From CAZFVY01 sp964522665 (GTDB taxonomy: Bacteria; Verrucomicrobiota; Verrucomicrobiia; Limisphaerales; CAZFVY01), in NCBI GenBank assembly GCA_964522665.1, contig CAZFVY010000002.1:1-64000 (forward strand): a stretch of 64,000 nt of DNA, in the 5' to 3' direction. The notes below the pieces were generated by a model that did not search any database, was not told where the DNA came from, and saw only the letters and a list, made by a program, of their open reading frames with translations. Shown one piece after another: positions 8,720-17,665 of the stretch. Position numbers and translations under genes: made by a program. The stretch's first letter is position 1. The number at the start of each line of letters is the position of its first letter.

Positions 8720-10018
8720 TCATAATCCCTTGCGCGCCAGATTCCGCTTTTGATCATTCCAATACTCGGCCGCGCTCGCGACGGTGAGTTTGCCGGTCAG
8801 GATTTTGCCGCACACCTCGTAGAAGATATTCGCGTGCTCCGGCAGGTAGCCGGTATCGGGAGGCGGGACGATCACCGGCGTCTTGGCGAGGATTTCGAGC
8901 ATGCGCTGGCCCAAAGGTTCCGAGGTGAAACTCGCGGCATCCTTGCGCGCGGAGAGATTGCCTAGGGCGGCGAATTGGCTCTGATATTTTCGCGACAGCA
9001 AAAGTTCGATAAACGCCGTCGCCGCTCGCGGGTTCTTGGTGGCTGGGTTGACCAAAAAACCGGTCGTCACCGAAGTCATCGCGTCGAGTTCCCCGACGCC
9101 CGACGGCGCCGGGAATAACCCAACCGGAAACCGGAGTTCGTTTTTCGCACGCGCGTCAGCGATGTCCGCCAGAAACCATGACCCGACAATGTGCTGCGCC
9201 GATTTTCCCGTCAGGAAAACAACCTTCGCGTCGATGTCACTCATCGCCCCAATCCCGCCCGGCTCGAGAACTCCGGGCAGGTCGAGACAACCGTTGGTCC
9301 GGAAAAACTCCAGCGTTCCGAGACCGCGCAAATCCGTTGGCTCGACGACGGTCCCAGACTGAAAGAGCCGGTCGAGGCGCGCGGCGCCCAAAGATTGCCC
9401 CAAAAGTTCTTCCCCGAAATTACCCATCGGCCAGAGGTCCCGATTGCCCTGGGCGAGCGGCAGCAGTTTGGCCGCGCGCAAGCGCAGACATACCTCCCGC
9501 CATTGCTCCAGGGTCGCCGGTTCCGCCAACCCGAGACGGGCGAAAACGTCCTGATTATACCAAACGAGATTGCTGATATCGACCGACTGCGGGAGCAGAT
9601 AGATCCCCCCTTTGATCCGCTGGACGGTTGAAGGCAAGAGTTGATCGAGGAATCCGGGCGAGAGGTACGGCGTCATGTCCATCGCCCAACCGCGCTCGAC
9701 GGCATAATTCACCTTGAAGCCGCGCCAGTGGAAAAAGACGTCGGGTTGCTGTCGGCCGTGGAATTGCAGCCGCCAGCCGATGGTCTGATACGTTTCACTG
9801 TTGAAAACAACCTGTTCAATCTTAACCGGCGGATGTTCCTGTTCGAATTCCGCAATCGCGGCGTTGACGATCGTCCGTTCCGAATCGGCGGTGAACGTAT
9901 GCGCGAAGCGCAATCGTTCCGGCGAGCTTCGACTGAGCGCCAGATGATCGCCGGTGAAAACCAACGCCGCGGCGAAGCCGACGACCGGAAACCATCGCTT
10001 CAGATGGGCGTTCACCAC
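8720..10018 (-). CDS. Extracellular sugar-binding protein of ABC importer (family 1)
   Basis: Periplasmic solute receptor of about 432 residues, the usual size for the family. It begins with a short basic stretch and one hydrophobic segment (WFPVVGFAAALVFTG) but no lipobox Cys, so it is probably a cleaved or membrane-tethered secreted protein. The mature part shows family blocks such as RFAHTFTADSERTIVNAAIAEFE, YLLPQSVDISNLVWYNQDVF and MTSVTTGFLVNP. The start is uncertain: two consecutive GTG codons (10018 and 10015) precede the hydrophobic segment, and the longer open frame lacks a plausible start. First gene of the importer-GH84-GNAT run, divergent from the MFS gene. Confidence 0.88.
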   Translation of the reverse strand: MVNAHLKRWFPVVGFAAALVFTGDHLALSRSSPERLRFAHTFTADSERTIVNAAIAEFEQEHPPVKIEQVVFNSETYQTIGWRLQFHGRQQPDVFFHWRGFKVNYAVERGWAMDMTPYLSPGFLDQLLPSTVQRIKGGIYLLPQSVDISNLVWYNQDVFARLGLAEPATLEQWREVCLRLRAAKLLPLAQGNRDLWPMGNFGEELLGQSLGAARLDRLFQSGTVVEPTDLRGLGTLEFFRTNGCLDLPGVLEPGGIGAMSDIDAKVVFLTGKSAQHIVGSWFLADIADARAKNELRFPVGLFPAPSGVGELDAMTSVTTGFLVNPATKNPRAATAFIELLLSRKYQSQFAALGNLSARKDAASFTSEPLGQRMLEILAKTPVIVPPPDTGYLPEHANIFYEVCGKILTGKLTVASAAEYWNDQKRNLARKGL

Positions 10019-10199
10019 GTCAATGGCTCGCCGCCTCGGATCCGCTCCGATGCCGCGTCGAATTGGATCGCTCGCCGCCAAAGCGCCGGCGCCGAAATTT
10101 CGATCTGCTTTTTGCTCTGCATCTTTGAAGGAGTGGTGTAATAATCGGCGCACACCGAACGAAATCAATTTTAGACCCGTTGGCAAGACGAAAGGCAAC

Positions 10200-11429
10200 T
10201 TGACTATTCAGCGCGACCTCGGCCCGGCGCCCGCCGGACAACCCAATTCTTCGGATTACGTCAAAGCGCTCACCGCGAGTTTTCTCGGCTGGACCCTCGA
10301 CGCGTTTGATTTTTTCGTCCTCGTAATGGCCTTGCCCGCGGTCGCCAAGGATTTCGGCACGGACGTCAAAGCCATGACCGCGACGATTTCGGTGACCCTG
10401 GCCTTCCGGCCGGTGGGCGCGTTCATCTTCGGGTTAATGGCTGACCGCTATGGGCGTCGCATTCCACTGATGCTCAACCTCGTTTTCTATTCCGTGATCG
10501 AAGTGCTTTCCGGCCTGGCGCCAGATTTTAAATCATTCCTTATTCTACGCGCGCTCTTCGGCATCGGCATGGGCGGCGAGTGGGGCATTGGCGCCTCACT
10601 TGCGATGGAAAAGGTTCCGCCTAAATGGCGCGGTGTCCTGTCGGGGGTCCTGCAGGAAGGCTACGCCGTCGGCTATTTGCTGGCCGCCTGCTGCTATTAT
10701 TTGGTTTTTCCGAAATGGGGTTGGCGGCCGATGTTCTTTATCGGCGGGTTGCCGGCGTTGCTGGCCGTTTATGTCCGTTTTCAGGTCAAGGAATCGGCGG
10801 TTTGGGAAAAGACCCGCCACGCAAACTGGGGCAGCCTCGGACGGGCTCTGAGGTCGAACTGGAAGATTTTCCTCTACCTCACGCTGCTCATGACGATGAT
10901 GAATTGCGTCTCCCACGGAACGCAGGACCTCTACCCGACGTTCCTCAAACTCCAACGCGGATTTGCCCCCGAGCAAGTGGCGGTGATCGCGGTCATCTAT
11001 AATATTGGGGCGCTAACTGGCGGCATATTCTTCGGGTTGATGTCCGATCGTTTCGGTCGGCGTCGCAGCATGGCGACCGCGCTCCTGGGCGCCGCGGTGA
11101 TGATCCCCCTCTGGGCTTTCGCCCCAACCACCGTGCTTTTGGTGATCGGCGCTTTTCTCATTCAATTCATGGTCCAGGGCGCGTGGGGCGTCGTCCCGGC
11201 CCACATCTCCGAACTGGCGCCCGATTCTGTGCGCGGGTTTCTGCCGGGTTTTGCGTATCAATGCGGCGTATTCATCGCTGGCGCCCTGCCCTTCCTGCAA
11301 GCCGACCTGGCAAAAAAAACGGGCAACTACGCCACCGCGATGTCGATGACCGCGCTCACGGTTTTCCTCCTCGGCGCCATTGTCGTTTGGGTGGGGAAGG
11401 AGAACAAAGGTTCGCATTTCGGAGCGTAA
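10200..11429 (+). CDS. MFS transporter, sialate/lactate (SHS) symporter-like
   Basis: Inner-membrane secondary transporter of 409 residues with twelve predicted helices. TTG 10200 is chosen because AAAGG lies 5 bases upstream and the protein then begins shortly before helix 1; the frame stays open upstream inside the divergent binding-protein gene. Markers are FLGWTLDAFDFFVLVMALP in helix 1, the MADRYGRRIPL loop between helices 2 and 3, and a matching MSDRFGRRR loop in the second half. These fit the sialate:proton symporter group, which also contains monocarboxylate carriers. Its position opposite the GlcNAc-type operon fits amino-sugar or sialic acid uptake, but that is inference. Confidence 0.85.
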   Translation: MTIQRDLGPAPAGQPNSSDYVKALTASFLGWTLDAFDFFVLVMALPAVAKDFGTDVKAMTATISVTLAFRPVGAFIFGLMADRYGRRIPLMLNLVFYSVIEVLSGLAPDFKSFLILRALFGIGMGGEWGIGASLAMEKVPPKWRGVLSGVLQEGYAVGYLLAACCYYLVFPKWGWRPMFFIGGLPALLAVYVRFQVKESAVWEKTRHANWGSLGRALRSNWKIFLYLTLLMTMMNCVSHGTQDLYPTFLKLQRGFAPEQVAVIAVIYNIGALTGGIFFGLMSDRFGRRRSMATALLGAAVMIPLWAFAPTTVLLVIGAFLIQFMVQGAWGVVPAHISELAPDSVRGFLPGFAYQCGVFIAGALPFLQADLAKKTGNYATAMSMTALTVFLLGAIVVWVGKENKGSHFGA

Positions 11430-11531
11430 ACGTTCTTGCGCGGGACCCGCTGTGGTCGCCCACCTCGCGACCATCCCTCCGGAACCCGTTTCACTCGACA
11501 AAGCTTCGTGGCCGCGCCTACATTGACCTTG

Positions 11532-12326
11532 ATGTCGCACGCGCATAGTCCGCTGAAAATCGCCGGTCGTGAGTTCCGCTCCCGCTTGATCCTGGGGACC
11601 GGAAAATTCTCTTCTCCCGAGGCGATGCGGGAAGCGCTCGACGCCAGCGGCGCGGAATTGGTGACGGTGGCGTTGCGGCGCGCCGATTTGAGCGGGAAAC
11701 AGGACCCGTTCGCCAACATCCTCGAATTCATCGATCCCAAACGTTATTTGATCCTCCCCAACACGAGCGGCGCCATGAACGCGAACGAAGCCGTGCGCCT
11801 GGCTCGTTTGGCCGTAGCGGCCGGATTGCCCAATTGGATCAAATTGGAAATCCATCCCGACCCCCGTTATTTGCTGCCCGATCCGGTGGAGACGTTCAAG
11901 GCCGCGGAGATTCTCGTCAAAGAGGGCTTCATCGTGCTCCCCTACATCAACGCCGATCCGGTCCTGGCGAAGCGTTTGCAGGAAATCGGCACTGCGACCG
12001 TCATGCCGCTCGGATCCCCGATCGGGTCCAACCGCGGTCTGCTCACGCGCGACCAGATTCGGATCATCATCGAGCAGGCGACCGTGCCCGTGGTGGTCGA
12101 TGCCGGCCTGGGCGCGCCAAGCCATGCCGCGGAAGCGATGGAGATGGGCGCTGACGCCGCGCTGGTCAACACGGCGATCGCGGTCGCTAATGATCCCAAT
12201 CGCATGAGCGCGGCCTTCCGGCTCGCGGTCGAAGCCGGCCGCATGGCGTTCGAATCGGGTCTGGGCGCGGCCAGCGTGATGGCGAGCGCCACGAGTCCGT
12301 TGACCGGCTTTTTGGACGCGCCATGA
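11532..12326 (+). CDS. thiG: Thiazole synthase
   Basis: Forms the thiazole phosphate moiety of thiamine from deoxyxylulose phosphate, dehydroglycine and ThiS thiocarboxylate in the cytoplasm. The 264-residue barrel is of normal length. The Schiff-base lysine lies in NWIKLEIHPDPRYLLPD, and GSPIGSNRGL, VVVDAGLGAPSHAAEAMEMG and ALVNTAIAVA are ThiG signatures. ATG 11532 gives the standard N-terminus (KIAGREFRSRLILGTGKF). thiS, thiH/thiO and thiF are not in the window, and no TPP riboswitch motif was found upstream. It overlaps the heptose kinase gene by ATGA. Confidence 0.96.
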   Translation: MSHAHSPLKIAGREFRSRLILGTGKFSSPEAMREALDASGAELVTVALRRADLSGKQDPFANILEFIDPKRYLILPNTSGAMNANEAVRLARLAVAAGLPNWIKLEIHPDPRYLLPDPVETFKAAEILVKEGFIVLPYINADPVLAKRLQEIGTATVMPLGSPIGSNRGLLTRDQIRIIIEQATVPVVVDAGLGAPSHAAEAMEMGADAALVNTAIAVANDPNRMSAAFRLAVEAGRMAFESGLGAASVMASATSPLTGFLDAP

Positions 12327-13336
12327 AGACCCTCTCTGTTAAGCGGGTCCGTCAATTACTTACGGCGATCCGCAAGACTCGAGTCTTGGTGTTGGGCGAC
12401 GTCATGCTCGACCAATTCATTTGGGGTCACGTCGCTCGGATTTCACCGGAAGCGCCGGTCCCAGTAGTTGATTTTGAGCGTGAAAGCTTCATGCCGGGAG
12501 GCGCGGCGAACGTCGCGCGGAACCTAACTGCACTGAATGTGCCAGCGGAGATTTTTGGCGTTGTTGGAGACGATGAGTCAGGTCGTAACCTGAGTAGATT
12601 GCTTGGGGAGCAGAAAATCGCGTGTGGAGGTCTGTTGGTTGACGCCACCCGACTGACGAGTATTAAGACTCGGATCATTGCGCACCAACAGCAGGTCGTT
12701 CGCGTTGATCGGGAAACGCGGGCCGAATTGGATGCCCGCATGAGTCGGAGCTTGGTCTCCGTCCTCGTGAACCGCCTTCCCGAGGCCGATGCCGTGATTG
12801 TCGCCCACTATGGAAAAGGAGTGGTCTCACAATCGTTACTAAACGAACTCAAACAGCATTGCAGCACGCGCGGGATTTGGTTGAGCCTCGACCCGAAGCC
12901 AGTTCGACGACTTGACTTGACAGGTATCTCGCTCATCACGCCAAACCGCAAAGAAGCGTTCGAAATGGCCGGAATCCCGGATGACACTCGAGCTGAATCT
13001 CCGCTTGAAGATGTGAATCTGATACGCGTGGCGGATTCACTGCTGCATCAGCTTCGTCCCGCGCTCCTGCTGATTACGCTCGGCGACCAGGGCATGCTTC
13101 TCTGTCAACGGAACCAAACGCCATTTCACATTCCGACGGTGGCCCAGGAAGTTTTCGATGTTTCGGGGGCGGGCGACACCGTGATCGCATCGTTCACGCT
13201 GGCCATCGCGGCCGGCGCGTCGCCGGTCGAAGCGGCCGTGTTTTCCAATCACGCGGCGGGCGTCGTCGTCGGAAAATTCGGCACCGCGACGGTCACGCCG
13301 GAAGAACTCTTGGCCAGCTTTGTCCGCACCCGATGA
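12323..13336 (+). CDS. rfaE1: D-glycero-beta-D-manno-heptose-7-phosphate kinase
   Basis: PfkB-family sugar kinase phosphorylating heptose 7-phosphate at C1 for lipopolysaccharide inner core. The 337 residues cover only the kinase domain (HldE N-terminal part); the adenylyltransferase domain is absent and must be encoded elsewhere. Visible motifs: VLGDVMLDQFIWG at the N-terminus, PGGAANVARNLTAL near residue 55, and the catalytic DVSGAGDTVIASF near residue 280. It is coupled by 4-base overlaps to thiG upstream and gmhB downstream. Codon use between about 12.5 and 13.1 kb looks slightly less G+C-biased than in its neighbours. Confidence 0.94.
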   Translation: MKTLSVKRVRQLLTAIRKTRVLVLGDVMLDQFIWGHVARISPEAPVPVVDFERESFMPGGAANVARNLTALNVPAEIFGVVGDDESGRNLSRLLGEQKIACGGLLVDATRLTSIKTRIIAHQQQVVRVDRETRAELDARMSRSLVSVLVNRLPEADAVIVAHYGKGVVSQSLLNELKQHCSTRGIWLSLDPKPVRRLDLTGISLITPNRKEAFEMAGIPDDTRAESPLEDVNLIRVADSLLHQLRPALLLITLGDQGMLLCQRNQTPFHIPTVAQEVFDVSGAGDTVIASFTLAIAAGASPVEAAVFSNHAAGVVVGKFGTATVTPEELLASFVRTR

Positions 13337-13902
13337 AGCGCGCGGTCTTCCTGGATCGGGACGGAACGATCATTCACGAGAAGAACTACTTGCGGCGGCC
13401 GGAAGACGTCGAGGTTTATCCGGGCGCCGGAATCGCGCTCAAACGATTGCAGGTCGCCGGCTACCGCCTGTTTCTCGTCACCAACCAATCCGGCGTCGGG
13501 CGCGGCTATTTTTCGCTGGCGGATGTCGAACGGGTGCATCAGCGTTTGGCGATGGAATTGGCCGCGGACGACGTTCGCTTCGACAAAATCTACGTGGCGC
13601 CGGAAGCTCCGGATCAGCCGAGCCGGGGACGCAAACCGTCGCCGCAGTTCCTCTTCGACGCGCGCGACGAATTCGGCGTCGCGTTGGCCGAGAGTTTCGT
13701 CATCGGAGACAAGTTGATCGACCTGGAATGCGGTTGGAATGCCGGGGTGCGGCAATCGCTGCTCGTGCGAACCGGATACGGCGCGGGACTGGAGAAGTCG
13801 GCTGGCGAACAACTCACTCGCGCAATCGTCGTGGACCATTTAGGCGCGGCGGCCGACTGGATCCTCAGTTCTCATCCTAGGTCCAGCCTGCCTAAAGTAT
13901 GA
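13333..13902 (+). CDS. gmhB: D-glycero-beta-D-manno-heptose 1,7-bisphosphate 7-phosphatase
   Basis: HAD-superfamily phosphatase acting directly after the heptose kinase. The 189-residue protein has HAD motif I FLDRDGTI (nucleophile Asp10), motif II LVTNQSGVGRGYF, the RKPSP motif III lysine region, and FVIGDKLIDLE as motif IV. In the zinc loop the usual Cys-His/Cys-Cys ligands are missing (APEAPDQPSRGRKPSP), so this version probably folds without the structural zinc. ATGA overlaps join it to rfaE1 and kdsB. Start is the first ATG, matching the family N-terminus. Confidence 0.92.
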   Translation: MKRAVFLDRDGTIIHEKNYLRRPEDVEVYPGAGIALKRLQVAGYRLFLVTNQSGVGRGYFSLADVERVHQRLAMELAADDVRFDKIYVAPEAPDQPSRGRKPSPQFLFDARDEFGVALAESFVIGDKLIDLECGWNAGVRQSLLVRTGYGAGLEKSAGEQLTRAIVVDHLGAAADWILSSHPRSSLPKV

Positions 13903-14657
13903 GAATCATCGGCGTCATTCCCGCGCGCTACGCCTCGACCCGTTTCCCGGGCAAACCGCTCGCGCTCATCGCCGGAAAATCATTGCTCGAACGGGTGGTC
14001 GAACGGGTAAAATTGGCTCGCTCGCTCGCGGAGGTCATCGTCGCTACCGACGACGAACGCATCGCCGAAGTCGCGCGGCAATTCTGCGAGGTGGAAATGA
14101 CCCGCTCCGATCATCCGAGCGGCACCGATCGCGTGGCGGAAGTCGCCCAACGGCGCGCCTGCGATGGCATCGTCAACGTGCAGGGTGATGAACCGCTGAT
14201 CGATCCCGGCGTCATCGACGCCGTCGCGGCGGCGCTCTCCGAATGCGAAATGTCCACCGCGGCCACACCCTTGCGCGACGCGGCCGACTACGAGAATGCC
14301 AACGTCGTGAAAGTCGTTGCCAATGCCGCCGGCCGGGCCTTATATTTCTCGCGGCGCACGGTCCCTTACGTGCGCGATGCCGCCAGTCGCCCGGTTGCCG
14401 AGCAGTTGGCGGCGTTTCCTTTTTTGAAGCATTTGGGCATTTACGGCTATCGGCGCGAAACGGTGTTGCGATTGGTGAGTCTCCCACCTTCGCCCCTGGA
14501 ATTGGCGGAACGGTTGGAACAACTGCGCGCCCTCGAGAATGGCATTGCCATCGCCCTGGTTCGGACCAACTATGATAGCGTCGGGGTGGACGTGCCCGAC
14601 GACGTCCGGCGGGTCGAGGCCTTGTTGAATGAGCAGTTGTGCGGCGGTGGAAAGTAA
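13899..14657 (+). CDS. kdsB: 3-deoxy-manno-octulosonate cytidylyltransferase (CMP-Kdo synthetase)
   Basis: Activates Kdo with CTP to CMP-Kdo for lipid A/core assembly. The 252-residue protein shows the nucleotide-binding start IGVIPARYASTRFPGKPLA, then VIVATDDERI, SGTDRVAEV and VNVQGDEPLI, and later YFSRRTVPYVRD, HLGIYGYRR and SPLELAERLEQLRALENG. It overlaps gmhB by ATGA and is followed after 22 bases by pyrG, which makes its CTP substrate. With rfaE1 and gmhB it shows that the organism makes lipopolysaccharide. Confidence 0.96.
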   Translation: MRIIGVIPARYASTRFPGKPLALIAGKSLLERVVERVKLARSLAEVIVATDDERIAEVARQFCEVEMTRSDHPSGTDRVAEVAQRRACDGIVNVQGDEPLIDPGVIDAVAAALSECEMSTAATPLRDAADYENANVVKVVANAAGRALYFSRRTVPYVRDAASRPVAEQLAAFPFLKHLGIYGYRRETVLRLVSLPPSPLELAERLEQLRALENGIAIALVRTNYDSVGVDVPDDVRRVEALLNEQLCGGGK

Positions 14658-14679
14658 TCGAGATTAAAGGCAAACGGTC

Positions 14680-16293
14680 ATGAAATACATTTTCGTCACG
14701 GGCGGGGTGGTGAGTTCGCTCGGCAAGGGCCTCACGGCGGCGGCGCTCGGGGCGCTGCTGGAGAATCGCGGGTTGAAGGTCACGCTTCAGAAGTTCGATC
14801 CCTATCTGAACGTCGATCCCGGCACCATGAACCCCTTTCAGCACGGGGAGGTTTACGTGCTCGATGACGGCGCCGAAACCGACCTCGACCTCGGCCACTA
14901 CGAACGGTTTACGAACACGAAGTTGACCCGGTTCAACAATCTCACCAGCGGGCAAGTTTACCAGACCGTCCTGGACAAGGAACGGCGCGGCGACTACCTC
15001 GGCAAGACGGTGCAGGTCATTCCGCATGTCACGGATGAGATTCAGAATCGCATTCACCAGATCGCCGAGCAATCCAAGGCGGACGTTCTCATTACGGAGA
15101 TCGGCGGCACGACCGGGGACATCGAGGGATTGCCCTTCCTGGAGGCGATCCGCGAGTTCGCGTTGGAGGTCGGCTACAACAATACCGTCTTCCTGCACGT
15201 CACCTACGTTCCGTTCATCAAGGCGGCGGGTGAATTGAAGACGAAGCCCACCCAGCAATCGGTCGCGAAATTGCGGGAAATCGGCATCGCCCCGCACATC
15301 CTCGTCTGCCGGTGCGAATACTCCTTGAACAAGGAGTTGCGCCAGAAGATTTCACTTTTCTGCAACGTCCCCTACGAGGCCGTCATCGAGGAGAAGGACG
15401 TCGATCACTCCATTTATGAAGTGCCGCTCATGCTGCAGCGCGAGCGGCTGGACGAGCTGGTCTGCCGTCTGCTGCGTCTCGACACGCCGCCGGCCAATAT
15501 GTCGATCTGGCAGGAGATCATCCGCAAATTGATCGCCCCGCAGCACCGCGTCCGCATCGGCGTGGTCGGCAAATACATCGAGTTGAACGACGCCTACAAA
15601 TCGGTTTACGAGGCCGTGATGCACGGCGGTATCGCCAACGATTGCGGCGTCGAGATCGAAAAAATCGACGCGGAGGAAATCCAGAAGGTCGGAGCCGACA
15701 AAATTCTCAAGGGCCTCAGCGGCATTCTCGTGCCGGGCGGATTCGGCGAGCGCGGGATCGACGGGAAGATTCTGGCGGCGCGCTATGCCCGCGAAAACAG
15801 ACTTCCCTATCTCGGCCTGTGTCTCGGCATGCAGGTGGCGACGATCGAGTTTGCCCGCAACGTGCTGGGACTTGAGGGCGCGCATTCAACCGAATTCAAT
15901 CCCGAGACGCCGCACCCCGTCATCGCGTTATTGGACGCCCAAAAGAACGTCACCAAAAAGGGGGGCACGATGCGCCTCGGCTCGCAAGCCTGCCAGCTCG
16001 CGGTCGGAACCCGGGCGTCGCAACTCTACGGAGCCTTCGTGGTCAACGAACGGCACCGTCATCGCTACGAGTTCAACAACGCCTATCGGCAGCAGTTCGA
16101 GGCGGCGGGATTTGTCATTTCCGGGTCTTCGCCCGACGGGAAATTGGTGGAGGTCATCGAATTGAAGGATCATCCGTTTTTTATCGCGAGCCAATTTCAT
16201 CCGGAGTTTCAGAGCAAACCGAACGCGCCCCAGCCGCTGTTCAAGGGCTTCATTGCGGCCTGCATGACCCAATCAATGCGCCGGCCTCTCTGA
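14680..16293 (+). CDS. pyrG: CTP synthase
   Basis: Converts UTP and glutamine to CTP. The 537 residues are full length: an N-terminal synthetase domain (KYIFVTGGVVSSLGKGLTAA, DPYLNVDPGTMNPFQHGEV) and a C-terminal glutamine amidotransferase with the nucleophile in GLCLGMQVA and the His/Glu pair in SQFHPEFQSKP. ATG 14680 has AAGG 9 bases upstream. It sits directly after kdsB. A kdsB-pyrG arrangement is also known in Chlamydia, another member of the PVC superphylum. Confidence 0.98.
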   Translation: MKYIFVTGGVVSSLGKGLTAAALGALLENRGLKVTLQKFDPYLNVDPGTMNPFQHGEVYVLDDGAETDLDLGHYERFTNTKLTRFNNLTSGQVYQTVLDKERRGDYLGKTVQVIPHVTDEIQNRIHQIAEQSKADVLITEIGGTTGDIEGLPFLEAIREFALEVGYNNTVFLHVTYVPFIKAAGELKTKPTQQSVAKLREIGIAPHILVCRCEYSLNKELRQKISLFCNVPYEAVIEEKDVDHSIYEVPLMLQRERLDELVCRLLRLDTPPANMSIWQEIIRKLIAPQHRVRIGVVGKYIELNDAYKSVYEAVMHGGIANDCGVEIEKIDAEEIQKVGADKILKGLSGILVPGGFGERGIDGKILAARYARENRLPYLGLCLGMQVATIEFARNVLGLEGAHSTEFNPETPHPVIALLDAQKNVTKKGGTMRLGSQACQLAVGTRASQLYGAFVVNERHRHRYEFNNAYRQQFEAAGFVISGSSPDGKLVEVIELKDHPFFIASQFHPEFQSKPNAPQPLFKGFIAACMTQSMRRPL

Positions 16294-16295
16294 TT

Positions 16296-16323
16296 CGCCG
16301 GTCCGCCGCCGCGCGGGCCGGCG
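16296..16323 (+). terminator. GC-rich hairpin after pyrG, possible terminator
   Basis: Inverted repeat CGCCGGTCC / GGGCCGGCG with a 10-base loop (one G-U pair) starting 3 bases after the pyrG stop. No T-run follows, so it could be a Rho-assisted terminator, an RNA-stabilising 3' end or chance in GC-rich DNA. Confidence 0.35.
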
Positions 16324-16381
16324 CCCGGTTGCAGGAGACTTGAGCGATCCCTCGCGGTTGGCGTCTGACTCAATCGCCGTC

Positions 16382-17665
16382 ATGAATTACCGAGAAGCGA
16401 TTCAGTTCCTTTACGATCTCCAGTTGTTTGGCGCTCGCTTCGGGCTGGAAACGACCCTTCGCCTGGCCGCGCTCGCGGGGAATCCCCACGAGCGGCTTCG
16501 CTTTATCCACGTGGCCGGGACCAACGGCAAAGGCTCGACCTGCGCGATGCTGGAAAGCATCTACCGCGCGGCGGGACTCCGCGTCGGGCTCTACACCTCG
16601 CCGCACTTGGTGCATTTCGGCGAACGAATCCAGGTCAACCGCCAACCGATCGCCGAGCGTGATCTGGTCGAACTGGTGGCAGACATGCAGTCTAAGCTGC
16701 ATGGATTCACGGCGGATTCCCCGCCGACGTTCTTCGAGGTCGTGACGGTCATCGCCCTCGAATATTTCGCGCGGCAGAAATGCGACCTGGTGATCTGGGA
16801 GACTGGGCTGGGCGGCCGCTTGGACGCGACGAACATTGTCACGCCGCTGGCCAGCGTGATTACCAATATCCAGTTTGACCATCAAAAATGGCTGGGCGCC
16901 ACGCTGGCGGAAATCGCCAGTGAAAAAGCGGGCATCATCAAACCGGGCGTCCCGGTTGTCACCGCGACCGACGACGCGGAGGCGTTCGAAGTCATCCGCG
17001 CGACGGCTGAGCGATTGGGGTCCCCGTTGACCCGCGTGGTAGAAGAAGACGCGCGCCATAAAGCGCCAGCGTTGGGTGAGATGTCGTTGGTCGGTGAGTA
17101 TCAACGACGCAACGCGGCCCTAGCCCTGGCGACGGTAGAGGTTTTGCGCCCGACGTTTCCCGTGACTCCGTCGCGAGCGTACTGGGCGCTCGCGAACGTC
17201 GAATGGAGCGGGCGCTTTCAGCTAATCCGCCGCGGGGATGGCGCCGAGCTTTTGCTCGACGGCGCGCACAACCCCGCCGGGGCGGAAGCGTTGCGCTCGG
17301 CGGTGGAACATTATTTTCCCGCCGGCATCACGGCGCTGATTCTGGGAATCCTGATCGACAAAGATTGCCATGCGATTTGTCGCATCCTGGCTCCGCTGGC
17401 GCCGCGAATCTTCCTGGTCCCGGTACACAGCGCTCGCACGGCGTTAACGCCCGACCTTAGCGCCAGCTGCCGCGCGGCTAATCCCGTCGCGGAGATCGTC
17501 GAGTGCGCGGGCCTAGGCGCTGCCCTCGACCGCGCGGGAATTTCAGGCCTTTCCTTGGTCACCGGCTCGCTCTATCTCGTTGGCGAAGCCTTGGAACTGC
17601 TCCGTTTCGGCAACGGAGGCGGTCCGGGCGAACGCGATCTCAATGAGTGGTCTGTCAAGCCCTAG
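16382..17665 (+). CDS. folC: Bifunctional folylpolyglutamate synthase / dihydrofolate synthase
   Basis: Mur-ligase-like ATP enzyme adding glutamate to dihydropteroate and folates. About 427 residues from ATG 16382, which gives the family N-terminus NYREAIQFLYDLQ; a TTG at 16340 would add 14 atypical residues and lies too close to an AGGAG. Motifs: P-loop VAGTNGKGSTCAML, YTSPHLVHFGERI, WETGLGGRLDATN with the loop Asp, ITNIQFDHQKWLG, EKAGIIKPGVPVV and LLLDGAHNPAGAEAL. It follows the lipopolysaccharide/pyrG group but has no obvious functional link to it. Confidence 0.95.
   Translation: MNYREAIQFLYDLQLFGARFGLETTLRLAALAGNPHERLRFIHVAGTNGKGSTCAMLESIYRAAGLRVGLYTSPHLVHFGERIQVNRQPIAERDLVELVADMQSKLHGFTADSPPTFFEVVTVIALEYFARQKCDLVIWETGLGGRLDATNIVTPLASVITNIQFDHQKWLGATLAEIASEKAGIIKPGVPVVTATDDAEAFEVIRATAERLGSPLTRVVEEDARHKAPALGEMSLVGEYQRRNAALALATVEVLRPTFPVTPSRAYWALANVEWSGRFQLIRRGDGAELLLDGAHNPAGAEALRSAVEHYFPAGITALILGILIDKDCHAICRILAPLAPRIFLVPVHSARTALTPDLSASCRAANPVAEIVECAGLGAALDRAGISGLSLVTGSLYLVGEALELLRFGNGGGPGERDLNEWSVKP

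Noticed and set aside
11430..11531. Possible TPP riboswitch before thiG
   Set aside because: The conserved CTGAGA and ACCTGATCTGG blocks are absent from the 102-base gap and the preceding gene end.
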